This document shows, piece after piece, positions 6,425-6,768 of a DNA stretch of 6,768 bases (positions are counted from its first letter, which is position 1; the number at the start of each line of letters is the position of its first letter). The notes below the pieces were generated by a model. It did not search any database. It worked only from the letters and a program-made list of their open reading frames with translations, and was not told the DNA's origin. Location: the NCBI GenBank assembly GCA_963975135.1, contig CAXBGQ010000174.1, positions 1 through 6,768 on the forward strand, in the 5' to 3' direction. Position numbers and translations under genes: made by a program. This stretch comes from Alterinioella sp963975135. Lineage in GTDB: Bacteria > Pseudomonadota > Alphaproteobacteria > Rhodobacterales > Rhodobacteraceae.

Positions 6425-6768
6425 TCGGGATCGACCGGCTGTCGCTGACCATTCACGGGGCCCCGATCCTGCGCGAGGTGTCGTTTGACATGCGCGAGGG
6501 CGAGGTTTTCGGCCTTGTGGGCGAAAGCGGCTCGGGCAAGTCGATGACGGCGCTCTCGCTGATGCGGCTCTTGCCTGACGGATCCGAGGCAACCGGCGCG
6601 GCGCGGTTGGATGGGCACGATCTGCTGCAACTTTCCGAGGATCGGATGTGTGCCCTGCGCGGCAATGAAATCGGCATGATCTTTCAGGAGCCGATGACCG
6701 CCCTGAACCCGGTGCGCACCATCGGTGATCAGGTGGCCGAAACGCTGCGCGTCCATGGTGCGGCGGGG
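6421..6768 (+). CDS. ABC transporter ATP-binding protein, DppD/OppD type, N-terminal part
   Basis: Nucleotide-binding subunit that powers the importer from the cytoplasmic face. The first 116 residues are present with no stop before the window ends. Full-length relatives are about 270-340 residues for a single domain or about 540-620 for the fused two-domain form, and the window cannot tell which. Visible motifs are the Walker A 'GESGSGKS' (34-41) and the Q-loop 'MIFQEPMTALNPV' (86-98, Gln89), whose wording is typical of peptide/nickel-family ATPases. The signature motif, Walker B and the C-terminal Fe-S/peptide-type tail lie beyond the edge. The ATG at 6421 overlaps the stop of the DppC-type gene (ATGA). 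Confidence 0.93.
   Translation, partial: MIGIDRLSLTIHGAPILREVSFDMREGEVFGLVGESGSGKSMTALSLMRLLPDGSEATGAARLDGHDLLQLSEDRMCALRGNEIGMIFQEPMTALNPVRTIGDQVAETLRVHGAAG

Overview
The window is GC-rich, densely coding DNA. Its codon use, its 'ATGA' gene overlaps and the GC-rich hairpins followed by short T-runs between genes fit an alphaproteobacterium, most likely of the Rhodobacteraceae/Roseobacter type. That placement rests on sequence feel and not on a search. No rRNA, tRNA, CRISPR array or recognisable complete mobile element was seen.

Layout. Bases 2-595 (+) hold the C-terminal part of an M20-family (ArgE/DapE-like) metallo-amidohydrolase whose N-terminus lies upstream of the window. Bases 596-1206 are about 610 bp with no gene I can recognise. 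Bases 1207-2564 (+) encode a periplasmic family-5 (peptide/opine/nickel-type) substrate-binding protein that is broken: about 40 residues are missing near position 2252, the frame shifts there, and the first frame stops at 2268. Bases 2565-2909 are a convergent intergenic region rich in hairpins. Bases 2910-4121 (-) encode a creatinase (creatine amidinohydrolase) of full family length with the expected active-site residues in place. Bases 4253-4558 (-) encode a small, unrecognised membrane protein upstream of the creatinase in the same direction. After a 100-bp divergent gap, bases 4659-6768 (+) carry two DppB/DppC-type permeases and the start of a DppD-type ATPase, joined by two ATGA overlaps. 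The ATPase runs off the end of the window.

How they may work together. The binding protein, two permeases and ATPase are the parts of one oligopeptide/nickel-family ABC importer. The binding-protein gene is separated from the membrane genes by the oppositely oriented creatinase unit. Creatinase converts creatine to sarcosine and urea, and the M20 enzyme cleaves an amide bond, so the region looks like a catabolic island for small nitrogen-rich amides or guanidino compounds with its own importer. The importer's substrate (creatine, a related compound, or peptides) cannot be read from the sequence. If the lesion in the binding protein is real, this copy of the importer is probably inactive or depends on another binding protein.

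The two most notable points are the internal deletion in the binding-protein gene and the placement of a bona fide creatinase inside a split peptide-type ABC transporter locus. I found no convincing evidence of an entirely new system.
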